From NCBI RefSeq assembly GCF_965638725.1, contig NC_134951.1, forward strand, positions 6,099,618 to 6,163,617: 64,000 nucleotides of DNA. The letters are read 5' to 3'. The position numbers were made by a program, and so were the translations under genes. Below, piece by piece: positions 43,151-55,900 of this stretch (within the stretch, counting starts at the first letter, position 1; each line of letters begins with the position of its first letter). The notes beneath the pieces are model-generated. The model had not been told where the DNA came from. It saw only the letters and a list, made by a program, of their open reading frames with translations, and searched no databases. Origin of the DNA: Aptenodytes patagonicus. Taxonomy: Eukaryota > Chordata > Aves > Sphenisciformes > Spheniscidae.

Positions 43151-45928
43151 TCTCATTCGAACTCTCATATGGTTTTTGAATAATGACACCACCTAACTCA
43201 AGAAATCAAGCACCTACTCATTAGCTGTTCAGTGCAGATGTCATTCACCAAATGTTCCTTGGCAGCAGATAGTCAGTTGAATGTGGTTGTTTGCTGCAAT
43301 GCCTCTCAAGCCTTGGGTGGATAAGCAAGTGAGTATCAGTTTAGACTAGGAAGGTAGGATACATACAACATTTATTATAAAATTAAGTTCTCACATCAGA
43401 AAAGGCTAAAAAGGGGCAGATATGATGTCTCAAAAACATGCCTAGTAATGAGAGTCTTAAACAGCTCGATCAAATCAGTGTAGTCTGTTCAAGAAAGAGA
43501 GGTTACCATTTGATCCCAATTTGGGGAAGAAACGTCTGCTAGACTCAGCAAAAGACACAGTAAATCCTGTGACAGAAAGCAGAAGATTGCTGCATTCTGA
43601 CAATTAATCCAGTATAGTGCACACAAAACCATAGTATTGGTAAATTAAACAATGCCAGATCACCACAGAGATGCTGGAATTCGACTGTTCACCTTGTTAA
43701 ATTCACGGAACAGTTGCTGCCACTGTTTTGGGCTGGGCCAGTTAGCACTGTCCTAAGTCATTCCCAGGCACAGGTCAGCTAAAATGGGCCCAGGACCATT
43801 CCCAGTAGGCAGTAAGGTCATTGGTTTTGAAGACAAAGTGACACTGTTTAGTTCCCTGGTACAGATGTTGCTCACGTGTTTTGCTCTTATCGTGGGTGCA
43901 AACTTTTAGCTGAGAAACAGATTCTGAAGGTGCAGTCATTGGATGAGAAGTGACTGTTTTAAAGGATTGTTAGTGCTCAAATACAGCTTATAATTCTGAT
44001 AAAGAAAATTCTTTCAAAAGTTTCTTGGCCTGTGCTATGCAGTCAGCTTACCTAACATTTCTTTTTGGCCTTTCTTGGTGAAAACACGAAAGAGGGCTCA
44101 GTTCAAGGAGCCTAATGTCACCCAATCCAAGCCAGATCTCCTGCTTTCCCACTTGTTGCATGGCCCATCCTCTCACTACTGAAATAAGATATTAAATTTG
44201 TTCAGGCAAGCAAAGAGAAACCAGAGGCAAGATTAAAACATTTTGCTGAGAATTTAATTACTCCCTGGAGACCCCATTGGCTACATCAGGAGCCCAGTCC
44301 TCTTCCAACTTCTGTGGGCACCTTAGATTACACTGTGTGGGTATTTCATGCTGGTTTAGATGGCATTTCATTTATTGTGAAACCCTGAACTTAGCATTCA
44401 CATGGGGTAGGATTACATCAACAGTTCAGTTACGAAATGGAAGAAAAGAAAATGAATTATTAAAAACAGAAGAGTTGGCTGATCCCAAACCCAGTGCATT
44501 ATTCATGTGCCATTTAACAATAGCAAGTTGTACCCAGCATTATCTTTCTGCACTTCAGATCAATCTAGATTATCTGTTTACAACCGAAGCACAGTCAAAG
44601 TTTATACATCTTGACAGACCCAATTTTTGGGGATCATATTTTAGAATTGTTTTGTGAAATTTGCCTTCAATTTAAGAAAGGACTCTTTAAATTAAACAGA
44701 TGGAAGAATAAAGTTGCTACCCACTCACTTCTGAAAGGTTATTTGAAACTTCAAACAAAAACTGAACTCACCATGAAATCATACATATATATTTGATGTA
44801 AATATATACACGTATATAAAACAAGTTCCTATTGTTTATGTAAAAACAAGGTATGGGTTGACTAATTACTCAATGCTACCAAGTTAGAACATCCTACAAC
44901 TTTATTCTTCCTTTCCACAGAAAAGAAAAAAAAAAAAAAGAGTATTCTGAAGGCGTGAAAGTGTCTGAATCTGTAGGAGCAAAGGAATTGTTCTGAATTA
45001 TCAGTTTGCCAGGATGTAGTAGTTCATTTTGCAGAGATAAAATGTCTTAAGGTTTGGAGCTGTTTTGGCCAAGAATATTGGGTTTGGTATCATACATCAA
45101 TATCGTTTATATCTCCTCATATCTGGAGAGGGCCATGAATCTATGTCCATATCTGCACAGAATTCATGTCTATCAAAAAGAGCCATGTACCATTTAGAAG
45201 AGGAGCATGGCTTCGCTATTCCTGTTTATCTCTGGCTGCTCTGTCCAGATGTTCTCTTCTGTGAAGACTCTGAGATTTCAAGCTGAGCAGACTACTGCAA
45301 ACAGTCTATTTGGACAGTCCCTTTCGGGTCCCTTCTCCTTGCTTCAAAATAAGTCTGCCATGATGCACACTCAAGCTTTTTCATTAACAAATCCCACCTT
45401 TTCCAAACTCCTTGGAGGAGACAACTTCATCATATTCTCCAGGAATTCCTACAACTTCCTTCCATTTAACTATTAGGCTATTTCTGCAGTCTTAACTTTG
45501 GAAGCTCATCTTTGAGCTGAGACCTCTAGCTGAGATTCTAGTTTTCATCTCCATTTATGAAAACCAGAATCGGCATTTAAGTTGAAGTCTCAGAGTCTGC
45601 TCATGAAGTTGTATGTTTTCAACAACCAAATCTTGTTTAAGCTGGTATTTGCAACCTCAAGCATAGTAATTTGTAAATTGTTTTCTTCTGGATGTCTGCA
45701 CTGACTTGCATGTTATTGCCTGAGGGGTTATTTACAAAGTCTAAATTTGGTCTAGGGACACTAACCTCCCTAGCTTCCCTCTACAGTAACTGAAGGTAGC
45801 TGCCCCCTTGAAGTTTGGATCAATACATTTTGCTCCTTCACTAAAACCGTTTTTACATATAATACTTGGCTGCTGGTTAAGCCAGTCAAAGTGAGTACAG
45901 CTCTCCACCATAGCAGTTTGAGACTCAC
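43151..45928. other. Intergenic, AT-rich
   Basis: A worn tRNA-SINE-like stretch lies at about 44075-44185 (antisense) and an AT dinucleotide-rich stretch at 44780-44815. No gene is supported. Confidence 0.5.
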
Positions 45929-46023
45929 CAGGAAGACCTGAGTTGCAGCTGTTATTCCAGTGAGTGTTTGACCCCAGAGCAGAAAACGGACTCCAAACCC
46001 AAGACCATCTTGTACACGCAGGA
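45929..46023 (-). other. Candidate exon of an unrecognised membrane protein
   Basis: On the minus strand an acceptor (ATTGTTTTTCAG) and a donor (TTCCTG|GTGAGT) bound 95 nt. In one frame it is open and membrane-like: LRVQDGLGFGVRFLLWGQ then TLTGITAATQVFL. The glycine pattern, G-x-G-hydrophobic-R followed by GQ-x-L-x-G, vaguely recalls the transporter family SLC49 (FLVCR/DIRC2). This may be chance; there is no gene model around it. A 36-nt candidate at 46285-46320 has compatible phase. Confidence 0.2.
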
Positions 46024-46284
46024 CTGAAAAACAATTTTAAGACTTTTACATCACTTTTATTCTTCACTTTTAAGAGTTGTTCAATGCTGCTGGCAGTTTG
46101 AGGTGAGAGTAAATAGCAGTTTAACACTAAATGAATGACCAGTGATTGAGATATGAGGAAACAAAAACTTGTACAACTTCCACACTAGCACTAGTAAGTG
46201 TATCATGGAACTAAAGCCAGAAGCTCACGTTTATTAAACAACCATGTCATCATTGGTTTGTAGCTGGTAACCATTGATACTCAC

Positions 46285-46320
46285 TCTGCATTGGTGAAAA
46301 GGAGAGGACAAGATGTACAG
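46285..46320 (-). other. Candidate 36-nt microexon
   Basis: On the minus strand it is bounded by CTTTCCTCACAG and ATGCAGA|GTGAGT. Read in the frame that fits the 95-nt candidate downstream it gives VHLVLSFSPMQ. Short, so weak. Confidence 0.12.
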
Positions 46321-48261
46321 CTGTGAGGAAAGTCACACGTGGAGTAAAGGTGTGTCGTGTCCCTGACATGACAAGCCAGCTCTTTTCAACAGGGCAATAG
46401 GCTGCCCTCTCCAGGACAATTATTTTAATTTTTTTTTTTCACAGTTCCCAAATATGAAATGAAAGGCACTAATTTGAGAAGCAGTATGAAAACAAGACAA
46501 AGCAGAAACATAGCATGAGGTGGGAAGGGAAAGATGGTAATGAGATACAAAAAGGTTAATTCAACATACAAGTACGAAGCATATTATGGCTACGTCTTTC
46601 AAAGGTGTGAGACGACAGAGACTAATACACTACGAGTGGGAAGGAAATGGCACCAAAAGTGCTAACATAAAATGAAAACTACTATTATGTCAGGAAAAGA
46701 GAAGAATAAAATGTATTGCCTACGGTGTGGAATTTGACGATGTAAACCTGCTCATATTTAATACGGTGACAATGTTCCCAGACCTCAGTTTAACAGTAGT
46801 ATGAACAGCACTAATCCTCTCATTTTCAAGGTTTCAAAGACAAATTCATGTCCTGTTATGCTGGTTATTGCCCAAATAATCATGAGGGGACACTTGCTTG
46901 CAGTTTAAGTAATTTTTCAACCATTTATTGACAGTAGTTTTTGGTAGCAAGCTCCACTGAATTTTCCTTTGCATTTTGGTCCTGCACTCCATTTATTCAT
47001 GGTTCCTCTGTGTCATTCAGACCACGGGAAAAAGTCATACAGTTTGTAGAATGGACCACCCAGAACTCTATCACCACAAGAACGCTCCTGTGCAGTAGCT
47101 CTGTATCATCATCCTCTGCACACCTCTAGGCAGACCGCATGCAGGAGCGCGGCTAAAGAGAAGCATGAACTGGGAGGCAATGCATTGCAGCCACTCTACA
47201 CACCAAAAAGCCAGTGAACAGATTGAATCATTTAAGACTCTCCAGTTCTGTGCAACTGTAGCATGGTGGCAACAAAGACTTGACTGTCTGTGATCCTAAG
47301 CTCAGAAGTGTCCTGGAAGCAGCAAAATAGCAATCATGCTACTGGGAGTCAGACATCAGAAAGGGATCACAGTGTGTAGGGTTGGGTCATACCTGCCCAG
47401 ATCTCTCCAGCAGCACTGGGAGCAGGAAAGCCATCTCTTCAGGAGTCTCCCCATCTTCAAGACTAGTCCCAGCTCTGCTCCTTCTTTGTCTTTTTTTCAT
47501 ATGACCTAGTGCTGATTTGGACTCACTCCTTCCTCTTTCGAATGACAAAACTCAATTTTCTCCACTTTGTTGGGAAATCCGGAACCATGCTGAGAGGTAG
47601 CATCACTCCAACAGCACAGGTGAAACGGGTCCTTCTCTTTGTTCCTTAACTTTGGTAGCAGGACTAGGATCTGGCAGAATTGAGACCGGACAAAATAGGC
47701 TGTCATGGTGATGGCCACAAATGGGGATGTTTGGCATGCAGGGTCATATGGAATGGCAAACTCTAGAGGGCCCTTTTGAACATAGGCATGAGGACAATAA
47801 AACCCACCCAGTGCTGCCTCTGGTAGATTCCACTGATTGCATTCTTGCTTGTGTTGGTGTTGCATGCTTCACTGAAGGAGGGAAAGGGGGATTTGTTTTG
47901 AGGGGAGCTTGTATTTAAAGGTAGTCAGAGGAAAAGTTACCAAAGTGGGAGACAAGAGGTCAAGGTATTTTTACTATCTTTGGGGACAGAGCTGAAGTAT
48001 ATACTGATATTCTTTACCCAAATGGTGTAACCTAGTTGTGTTGACACCATGGAGTCTCTGGACACTGTTTGGGTTTACAAACACTGTCTGCAGGACTGAA
48101 GCTCCAAGGTGCACCCGCCTCTATTCCCTCTTCCAGTTTCTCCACAAAGGCAGGAATACAACAGACCAAGGGTGTGATACCAAAGCAAGCATGGCTGTCT
48201 ATCCAGTGCAGACAGACAGTGGAGTAGGGTTCAAGGGTGCAATCATATGGCATTACAGATG

Positions 48262-48370
48262 AACTCAATGGTACTGCTCTGGCCCTGCTATTGCCTACTG
48301 TGTGACACTCATCAAGTCACTTGCTTCCTCTTTCTGCCTCTGATTTATCCACTGAGATCGTACATTTTTC
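48262..48370 (+). repeat. MIR-like SINE relic
   Basis: CTACTGTGTGACACTCATCA and AAGTCACTTGCTTCCTCTTT follow the MIR order (GTGTGACCTTGGGCAAGTCA, then CTTAACCTCTCTG), continuing with TGCCTCTGATTTATCC. Confidence 0.65.
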
Positions 48371-50019
48371 AAGGTCTGACTGATCTCCTACTATTTCTGC
48401 TCAGTGTCTGGTAACAATGCAGCCCCATTATTGGCTTATGCCTCTCAGCACCATTGTGATACAACAATAGTTTTAAGAAGGAGGCCAGTTTTCTTTCATA
48501 TTAGGATTTGGCTAATTTTACTCTTACTAATTTCTAAATGGACCCACACTGGGAATTCAGAAATGCCAGGATTACAACTTATTATTTAGAGAGACTTGGA
48601 AGAGAAAAATAGCTGAGAGACTGAATCCTGTAAAAATATAGTGGAAAATATGAGTGGAAATTCATGGAGATGCTTCTCTTGGATGGAAAAGAACAGGTTT
48701 CCTTGTTCAATCTGGAACACAATGTTTAATGGAGAAAGAAGACAAAGATTGGGAAACAAAGGCGCAACAGAGACTTGATGATAACAAATCTCTTATTAGG
48801 TAGAATGGGGAAGACAAAACTTCTTAAGAAGACAAAACTTAAGCTGTGGTGGCACCAACAGTACTTTTAAAATGACCCTGTTAAGGACAGCATTCAGCAT
48901 AGCTGCCTGCCCGGCAACTACTAATGCAACAATCCACTGCTAAGACAACTTCCCTGGATCTTAACTTCATGCGAAAGATATTGCTTGGCTGAGTGAGTTT
49001 AAGGGTCCTGAGCAGCAAGGATGGCACCAGAAGCCTCATGTCAAGACTCTCTGTTGCTTTTGAGGTCTTTATCGTATTTGCAAAATCATGTTCAGGTCTC
49101 TTTTTCAGCCTTCAGATTATATTTATGTGAGTGAGAGAAGTCACAGCTTTTCTGTCTTGACTTCCTTTCCATGGCCTTTTGACCCTTTAAGCCAAGTAGT
49201 GTTTAATCCTTGCTATACAATACTGCCAAGCTTCAAGCTGGCTGTAAATATGGCACTGAGTAGGATTGTGAGGCAAAGAAAAGAAACTACTATACTACTT
49301 TCTCGATATTATTAGATATTAGGCACTAGCATTTTAATTGCTTGAGTTTTCCAAGTTAACTGAGCTGCAGCTACATGTTGCTTTCAGAGAGCATATCCCA
49401 CACCTCTGCGTTGGAAGGTGCTTTAGGATTTACTTCCTGACACTTCACTCCCTCTTTGCAGTGGTGTGAAATGCCCTTTGCAGGGATATAAGAGATCATC
49501 TAAGTTGCAAAAAATAATTCCCACAAGTGTTATTAACTTGCAGTCAGGTGCTCTGCTCATTGCTCTTGATACTTGACAGGAAACAAAAGTGGGACCAGGG
49601 GGTAAGTTAAATATTTAGTGGATACTTCCTGTATTTGCACAGAGAAACTTTCAGCTGTTTCCTCCATGTTTAAACAGTGCTCAGCTACGCTTTGCTAATA
49701 TTGAGTTATCCCTCTGATTACCTTCCAAGGGCCACTCTACAGCGAAAAACTAGTAAGAAGACAAAAGGCCTCAGAAAAGCTATGCATCACTGCAGCCTTC
49801 TGCATCTCTAGGTACGTATGACACAAATTCCTCCGCTGTTTAAGTAATCTGCTGTACATTGGAAAAAATATTGTCTCACTTTTAAGACACTGGTTCAGAT
49901 TATTCTGTAATAGACCATGCTTAAAAACAGCAACAGCAACTTTCTGCACTCAATTACACTGAAAAAACAAAGATGAACCTAGCCTCAGAAAAAACCCAAA
50001 CCAGTCTTGTGGTGAGGCC

Positions 50020-50130
50020 CCTGGGGAGTGCCGAGTTCAGTTCCTTGCCTTGCCACAGTCTTCCTGTCTGCTTTTCGGCAAGTGATTAACTCTTTCTGTG
50101 CCTTATTGCCGAAGAATTAAACTATGGATG
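50020..50130 (+). repeat. MIR-like SINE relic
   Basis: GTTCAGTTCCTTGCCTTGCC, CTTCCTGTCTGCTTTTCGGC and AAGTGATTAACTCTTTCTGT follow the tRNA-head and core order of an amniote MIR. Confidence 0.65.
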
Positions 50131-52232
50131 CCAATAAAGCTTTCTTCTTCTTCTTTATATCCTTTAAATCGCTAGCACACTTTGTAGCAGAGTTCTGGCC
50201 TGTGCAAATCAGCATTCTCTCAGGCAATGTCTGGACACGATTCAGAGGACACCAATGCGCCAGGGACCATTCCTGGTGGGCAGTTTCCCTCCTGTGTTGG
50301 AAGGGAAGAAGGTTCAGACACATAGACCTGAGCTGTGCTATGCCACCTGCCCTGCTGCTCAGAGCACAGTCAATGGCTTGTTTTACTCACATAACCACAG
50401 AGCTTGGGGGCAAAAGGGGCTTTTTGTTGGGGGCTCATTGAACTCACATCAGCACATGGGGGCAAAGGCCCCCATGGCACACTTTGGCTTATCTGGAAGT
50501 AGAGATGCTTGTCACTCGGAGAATCCCTCCCCAAGAGCATTTTCTATTCAGTCTGTGTTGCAAGCATGTTTGTTTGTTTGTTTGTAGACTCCATTTTCTC
50601 ATTAGGAGAGAATCTCTGTATTCATTCAGAAGGAAAAATTCTAGGCCATCTTTATCCATTATGGTTATTTAGAAAACCTCTGACAGCATGAATGCAACAG
50701 GCACAAAACCCATGAGGTAAATAAAGAACCATAATTATGATGCTTTTTTCACTCATCGTTTCTGTGATACTGACTTGTGACCACTTTCAGGCATGGAGTT
50801 GACAGGATAATATTAATCTATTTTTGCCTGTAACTGAATATATTAAAATATTTGTCTGTTGTGTACTTAAATGGATTTTATAACCCTAACATTAGAACAG
50901 ACTTTATTTCAGCTAAATAAAACCATTTAAAAGTTTCAGGTCTAGTTTAAACTGATCATCCAGACTTCTTCTAGACTCAATGGTGAAAGACAGGCACTCT
51001 TGGTGCAGAAATACGCACTTATTTGAATGAGATCAGTTGCCATTTGGAAGTGCCTGTTGACATTACAGGGAGCCCAGAGAGGCGTCTTAAACAAGCCATC
51101 TGGTTTGAGCTGGCTAGATTTGGTTGAGCTGAATCCTGTCCTGACAGACTTATTCTAGGCAACACAAGAAACCTATGGGAAAGGATGAACTGGAACCTAG
51201 GTGTCTCAAATCTTGAGTTAAGGCTTTAAACTTTTCTCCTTGTTTCCATTACTACCAAAATCTGAAATTCCTCAGACCATGCAACAGCCATGAATCCCAC
51301 TTGCGATTTAAAATGAAAAAGTATCTTAGCTGTCCAAGTTTAGTATTATTTTCCCAAAAGTTTTAAATTACCAGTTTCTTCCTGTAGAAACACGATTAGG
51401 ACAATGATGTTATTAGTATTTGAATGATCCCAGTTTGACTGTGAAAGTCATATCACACTGACCTGGACAACAGGGGGAACATGAGTTTGCCACTTTGCTG
51501 TTGCAGAAAATTGTTGGTACCTGTAAGGCTCTGCTAGTAAGGCAACAGCATGTTCTCTGAGGCATTCTCCAGGCACAAGAGTAATCTTTCCCAGAAACTG
51601 AAAAAGAAGATTGGAGCCGTGGGGTGAGTAAAAGTATAAATATTGCAAAAGCACCCACAATACCACAAAAATAATACAAATCCTTAAACCCTCATATTTT
51701 CTCTCCAAAGTCTTCACCTGCCCCAAAAGCTACAATGTCCTTTCATGTTACTTACTGTTGATTAATGATGTTTCAAACTTCAGTAATACAGTTCAATAAT
51801 GTATTTCCTGTTATCAGTTCTCCCTCGTATAAGCAACAGCTCCGCCTGTCTGGCAGAGAGGAAGAACATGCAGTTTTACCCCAAAAGTTTTGTCTACCTT
51901 GAATTCTTATCAAAGGTACTTTCAGTCCCCTCATCACCAGAGGTAGTTTGTTTAATCCACCAGACTTGCTACTGAGATGTAGGCTTCAAGATGGTCAAAT
52001 GATTAAAGGATAGAGATTGTATGTCAGGGAAACAGTTAGTGATGGATTCACATTCTGGTTACAGTCCTGTAAACATTAGTTGCCCACAGAGACCCCTTAC
52101 AGCACAGTCAGAGACAGGCACCCTCCGTACGAAACATCATCCCACCTCCCTTCAGCTGGAGGTGACCTGCCCTTCACAGATCATAATGAGAACCTATGCA
52201 ATCAGTTTAAAATAGACTCCCTAACTTATTCC

Positions 52233-52630
52233 TGTCTCTGGTAAGCCAGCTGACCAGGCTGCTGGGGCTCTTTGAGGAAGGGGGTTAACACTCAGGAGGA
52301 AGGCGGTTAACTGGGGAAGCTGTTCCTTGTAAACCACAGACCAGTGGCAGCCTTGGATTAGATGGACAAAGGGATTAAGTATTGATTGCCATGATAATGA
52401 AGACTGTGGACTAGATTGACCAAATCAGAGGAGACTCAGGTACTAAGGGAAGGGATTGTTGTGCTAACGTATACTAACAGGATAGCATATACACAGCCTT
52501 TACGGCTGGGTGAGCCCCCATACTAGTCTATGACTCACTCTGTTCTGCCAGCTCTGCTGCAAGAGTGGCGACCTTTGGCAAAACATTCATAATAAAAAAC
52601 AGAAGAATGATGCTATCTTAAATTGTGGCA
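52233..52630 (+). mobile_element. Possible solo LTR of an endogenous retrovirus
   Basis: The segment starts TGTCTCTGG and ends GTGGCA, and contains a TATA-like AGCATATACA region and an AATAAA (in TTCATAATAAAAAACAG) near the right end, the layout of an LTR promoter and polyadenylation unit. No target-site duplication is evident and no viral genes flank it, so the ends and the call are tentative. Confidence 0.3.
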
Positions 52631-52676
52631 CCTAGCTGCTAAATTAATGTATGCCGAAACCCCAGAGTTTGCAAAG

Positions 52677-52718
52677 CCCACTGAAGCCAGTGGAAGGATT
52701 CCCGTTGACCTCAGTGGG
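52677..52718. repeat. Imperfect 42-bp hairpin, ancient dispersed repeat motif
   Basis: CCCACTGAAGCCAGTGG pairs imperfectly with CCCGTTGACCTCAGTGGG. The GACTTCAGTGGG-type inverted motif recurs in old reptile and bird repeats. Confidence 0.45.
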
Positions 52719-52939
52719 CTGTGAATCCTTCTCAAACGGAAATGGAGCTCCAGTTCCAGTGGCTGTTCTCATCTCCATGCAGATCAGTCTTGGGACAGCT
52801 CCCATATCAGCCATGGTGGGTTTTGGGTGATAAAGCTATTTGCTGCTGATAAGGTGAAGCATACCCTCATTGTATTCTGAAGTGGGGATGGGATGAGTTC
52901 ATCTAATCCCATCAGACATCTACATCTAAGCTAATCACC

Positions 52940-55900
52940 CTCTGCTTCTCTGGTACTCAATGGAGAGAAGTCAGCATTTCATCTGCAACTCATCACTCCA
53001 AAATGGACATCTAAAATAGGTCAGATGACTCACACTCTAAATGCCTGTTTCTTCCCATTGACAATAAAGGGAGCCTGAGGTAATTTTCTCAGATTCAGAC
53101 ATTGACATGTGGTCAGAAGAATTTCACTCCAAGCATCTTCATTAGACAAGCTTCAAAAATGTTGTGTTTTTATATCTGGTTGCTAAATCAAACAGCTAAG
53201 TCAACACAAGATCCTAGTGGAGACAGGTTCAGGTAAACCCAGTCGCCTTTGAGTTGTCTTGCATGAACTACAGAGCTTTGCCTCAGTAGGATTTTATATT
53301 AACAACTTAAAAATATACCAGGTTTTTCAGTGACAAGATAGCCTTTGATGTACCCTGCTCTGGTTACATGTTCTGGATGACAGGTCCAAAATGGTCTTGG
53401 CTATATTCCAAAGATGATAATATTAAATGGACAAGAGGCTTCAAAACATTGCCATTCTTTGTTCTCAGAAAGCTCTCATCCCACTGGTGAACGGTATAGG
53501 GTGAAATTCAGCACCAAATTCAAACCTAAATGTACCTGTCTGCAACAGAGTCTAGGCTCCCGTTACACTTACTGGAGAACTAGTCAATACAGGCAATAGA
53601 GACTGGAAAGCAATTCACCTGACTAAATGTAGGTATCTACTTTAGAGTGACTGGGACTACACTCTAGGCTCTGTTGGCTATAGAAAATCCCTTTCCAAAC
53701 CAGGAATTTGGCCACCAGCTCCGATGTAGTCACTACACAAAGAAGATAGATACCTAAAATAAGGTAATTGTAGCTGAATCCCATCCACTGGAAAGTGCCC
53801 ACTTGGTTGCCCAGTAATAACATCCTTACCTGGACCATATCCTGACAGGATACAGTGTGGTGAGATGTGCCATATCCTGGACCACTAGATCTGTTATGGC
53901 AGGAGATAGTGATCTAATACAAAAATAAAAAGAACCCAAAATAAGCTTTGAAGTAACAATTTAATTTTGAAGTGAAATTTCCTGTGTACATACATATACG
54001 TATGTTTTTTTAAAGCAACACTTTTCTAAATGGGCAGGAAAGTTTTTATACTTGTGGTTTTGTTCATACTGAGAATGAAAATATACTGTGAAACTTTGAC
54101 ATTTGCCATGAAATGGAAATGCTGAGTTTCAGACAGCTCAAGTAAATTCAAAAAAGTCCTGCAAGGATGAAGTGTACAGCATCTTTAGCACAACCAAAAC
54201 CATAAACTGGCTCCACAAGGGGATATGTAAATATGACTGCCAGTCTTTGTTGTGTCAGTCTGATCGCTTTCCACCAGATCTTTCTCGGATGATAGTCCAA
54301 ACACACTAACATAAAGCTTCTCACGAAATTACCCAAAACATAATAGAGTCCTTGCATATTTGAAAAGCTCTATTAAGAAACACAGCTTCTAACTTGGCAC
54401 TTATCCTCCAAATATTCATGATTGTCAGCAGCTATTAAAAACAAGAATAACAATGGCTATTTCCATAATAGCTGTATTTTGAAATCTCAGAGCACTTTGT
54501 GAACTTAACAGACTTATCGGAGATGTACGGACTCATATCATCTATTAGGGAATGCAGCTCCCTCTGGGGCAAGAACTGGACTTCCGTTCTCAAAAATTCT
54601 ATAAAGAAACACAGATAAGGCATGAATAGAGTGTCCTGAAAATGAGCCCAGTTTGGATTTTCAGGTAGGCTGAATATGAGGTTTGCTATCAGAATGTGCC
54701 TAGAAACTATACTTAACCTTTGAAAGAGTGGAATGATTTCTTTTTTAAAGAGCCGCAGTAAGTAGGATTTCTCTCTTTTGCACTAGAGCAATGGCATAAG
54801 GTTTCGAAGTACTGCAATGTCAGGCAAGGGAACTGGTGCAAGGAGATAGCACGGGCTGCAGAATTGTCAGCGCAATAAACAACATTAACTGCCTTTTGTG
54901 TTCCCATTGATACAGCACTGAGACGGCACCTGGGACACCAGGGCTGTGTTCCAGGTTTTTGTTTAGGCAAGAGAGTCTCCTGTGTTTTCTCTTCTCCATC
55001 TCTAAAATGAGATCTCTCCTTTGTAATATCTTTGGTGAGAAGCCTGTCTAATAGAAATATGGTTTGGTTTGTTTCTGAGCGAACCACAGCTACTCCAGGT
55101 AACTTTAGCTAGGGAGAAGTCTGTCAGCGTGAACTTTGCCGCTTCTGGAGTATGCAGGCACAGCAAATGGCCCTCTGGAAAAACCCAAAGTGCTGTTTAT
55201 GTCTGCCAGGGAAAGAATGAAGTGTATTCCTATAGCATGTCACAGGTTGGTCTCTGGCGAAGCACCACCAGCTAGTGGCTTGGGACAGTTCAGAGAAATC
55301 ATGTGTGCCAAAGAAGTTTCTTCCTAGCCCCTTTCCTTGGAAAGCTCCTTCAATTCAGCATTATGTGAACTGTATTTTTCAGAGCAATGCTTGCTTGTGG
55401 GCTTGCTCATCTGTGCTTAATTACACCATAGCCATTGCAAATATAATGCCTCTTGACTGATAAGTCACCCTAGTAATCATCCTACTGTAATGAGGAGTCC
55501 ATACCACTCGGTGAAAGCCTCAATCACTTCTAACATGCTGTGTAACTGTCACTTATGCAAGACAAAATGATGGGAAAAAGGAGTATTTTGTACTTGCATT
55601 AATAGAATTCACTTGAAGCCAGACTTGGTACTCTGCAACATACAGGGAAAAATCCATTCTGGAGAGAATTTTTGTATCGCATAAAATGCCCCTCGTGTTT
55701 TTCCATTATTAAAAGTATAACCTAAACTCTTTTGGGATGGAATAATCTAAGCCGGAAGGAAAATACAAAAATAGGCTAGGAGGGACCTGACGTGTTTAGC
55801 TGGAGAAAAGGTTGCAAACACAAAAAGCTTTGGCTTCTCCTTTTCCATAATTTTCAATCATTTTCAATCTTGTCAGCATGAATAATATAGTTGATTTTTG

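Larger units (their letters stand above)
46330..52230. other. Intergenic, AT-rich, SINE relics
   Basis: MIR-like relics at 48262-48370 and 50020-50130, a (TTTG)n tract at 50565-50585 and two weak exon-like open segments on the minus strand (47393-47500 and 51521-51597). No gene is supported. Confidence 0.5.

Noticed and set aside
44075-44185. Splice-flanked open segment on the minus strand (acceptor TTATTTCAG, donor GTTAG|GTAAGC)
   Set aside because: The sequence resembles a worn antisense tRNA-derived SINE, and the peptide has no family features.
53623-53838. Minus-strand peptide containing FQWMGFSYNYLIL, faintly like a FLVCR first helix
   Set aside because: The likeness is a few residues only, splice signals are ambiguous, and it is 7 kb from the other candidates.
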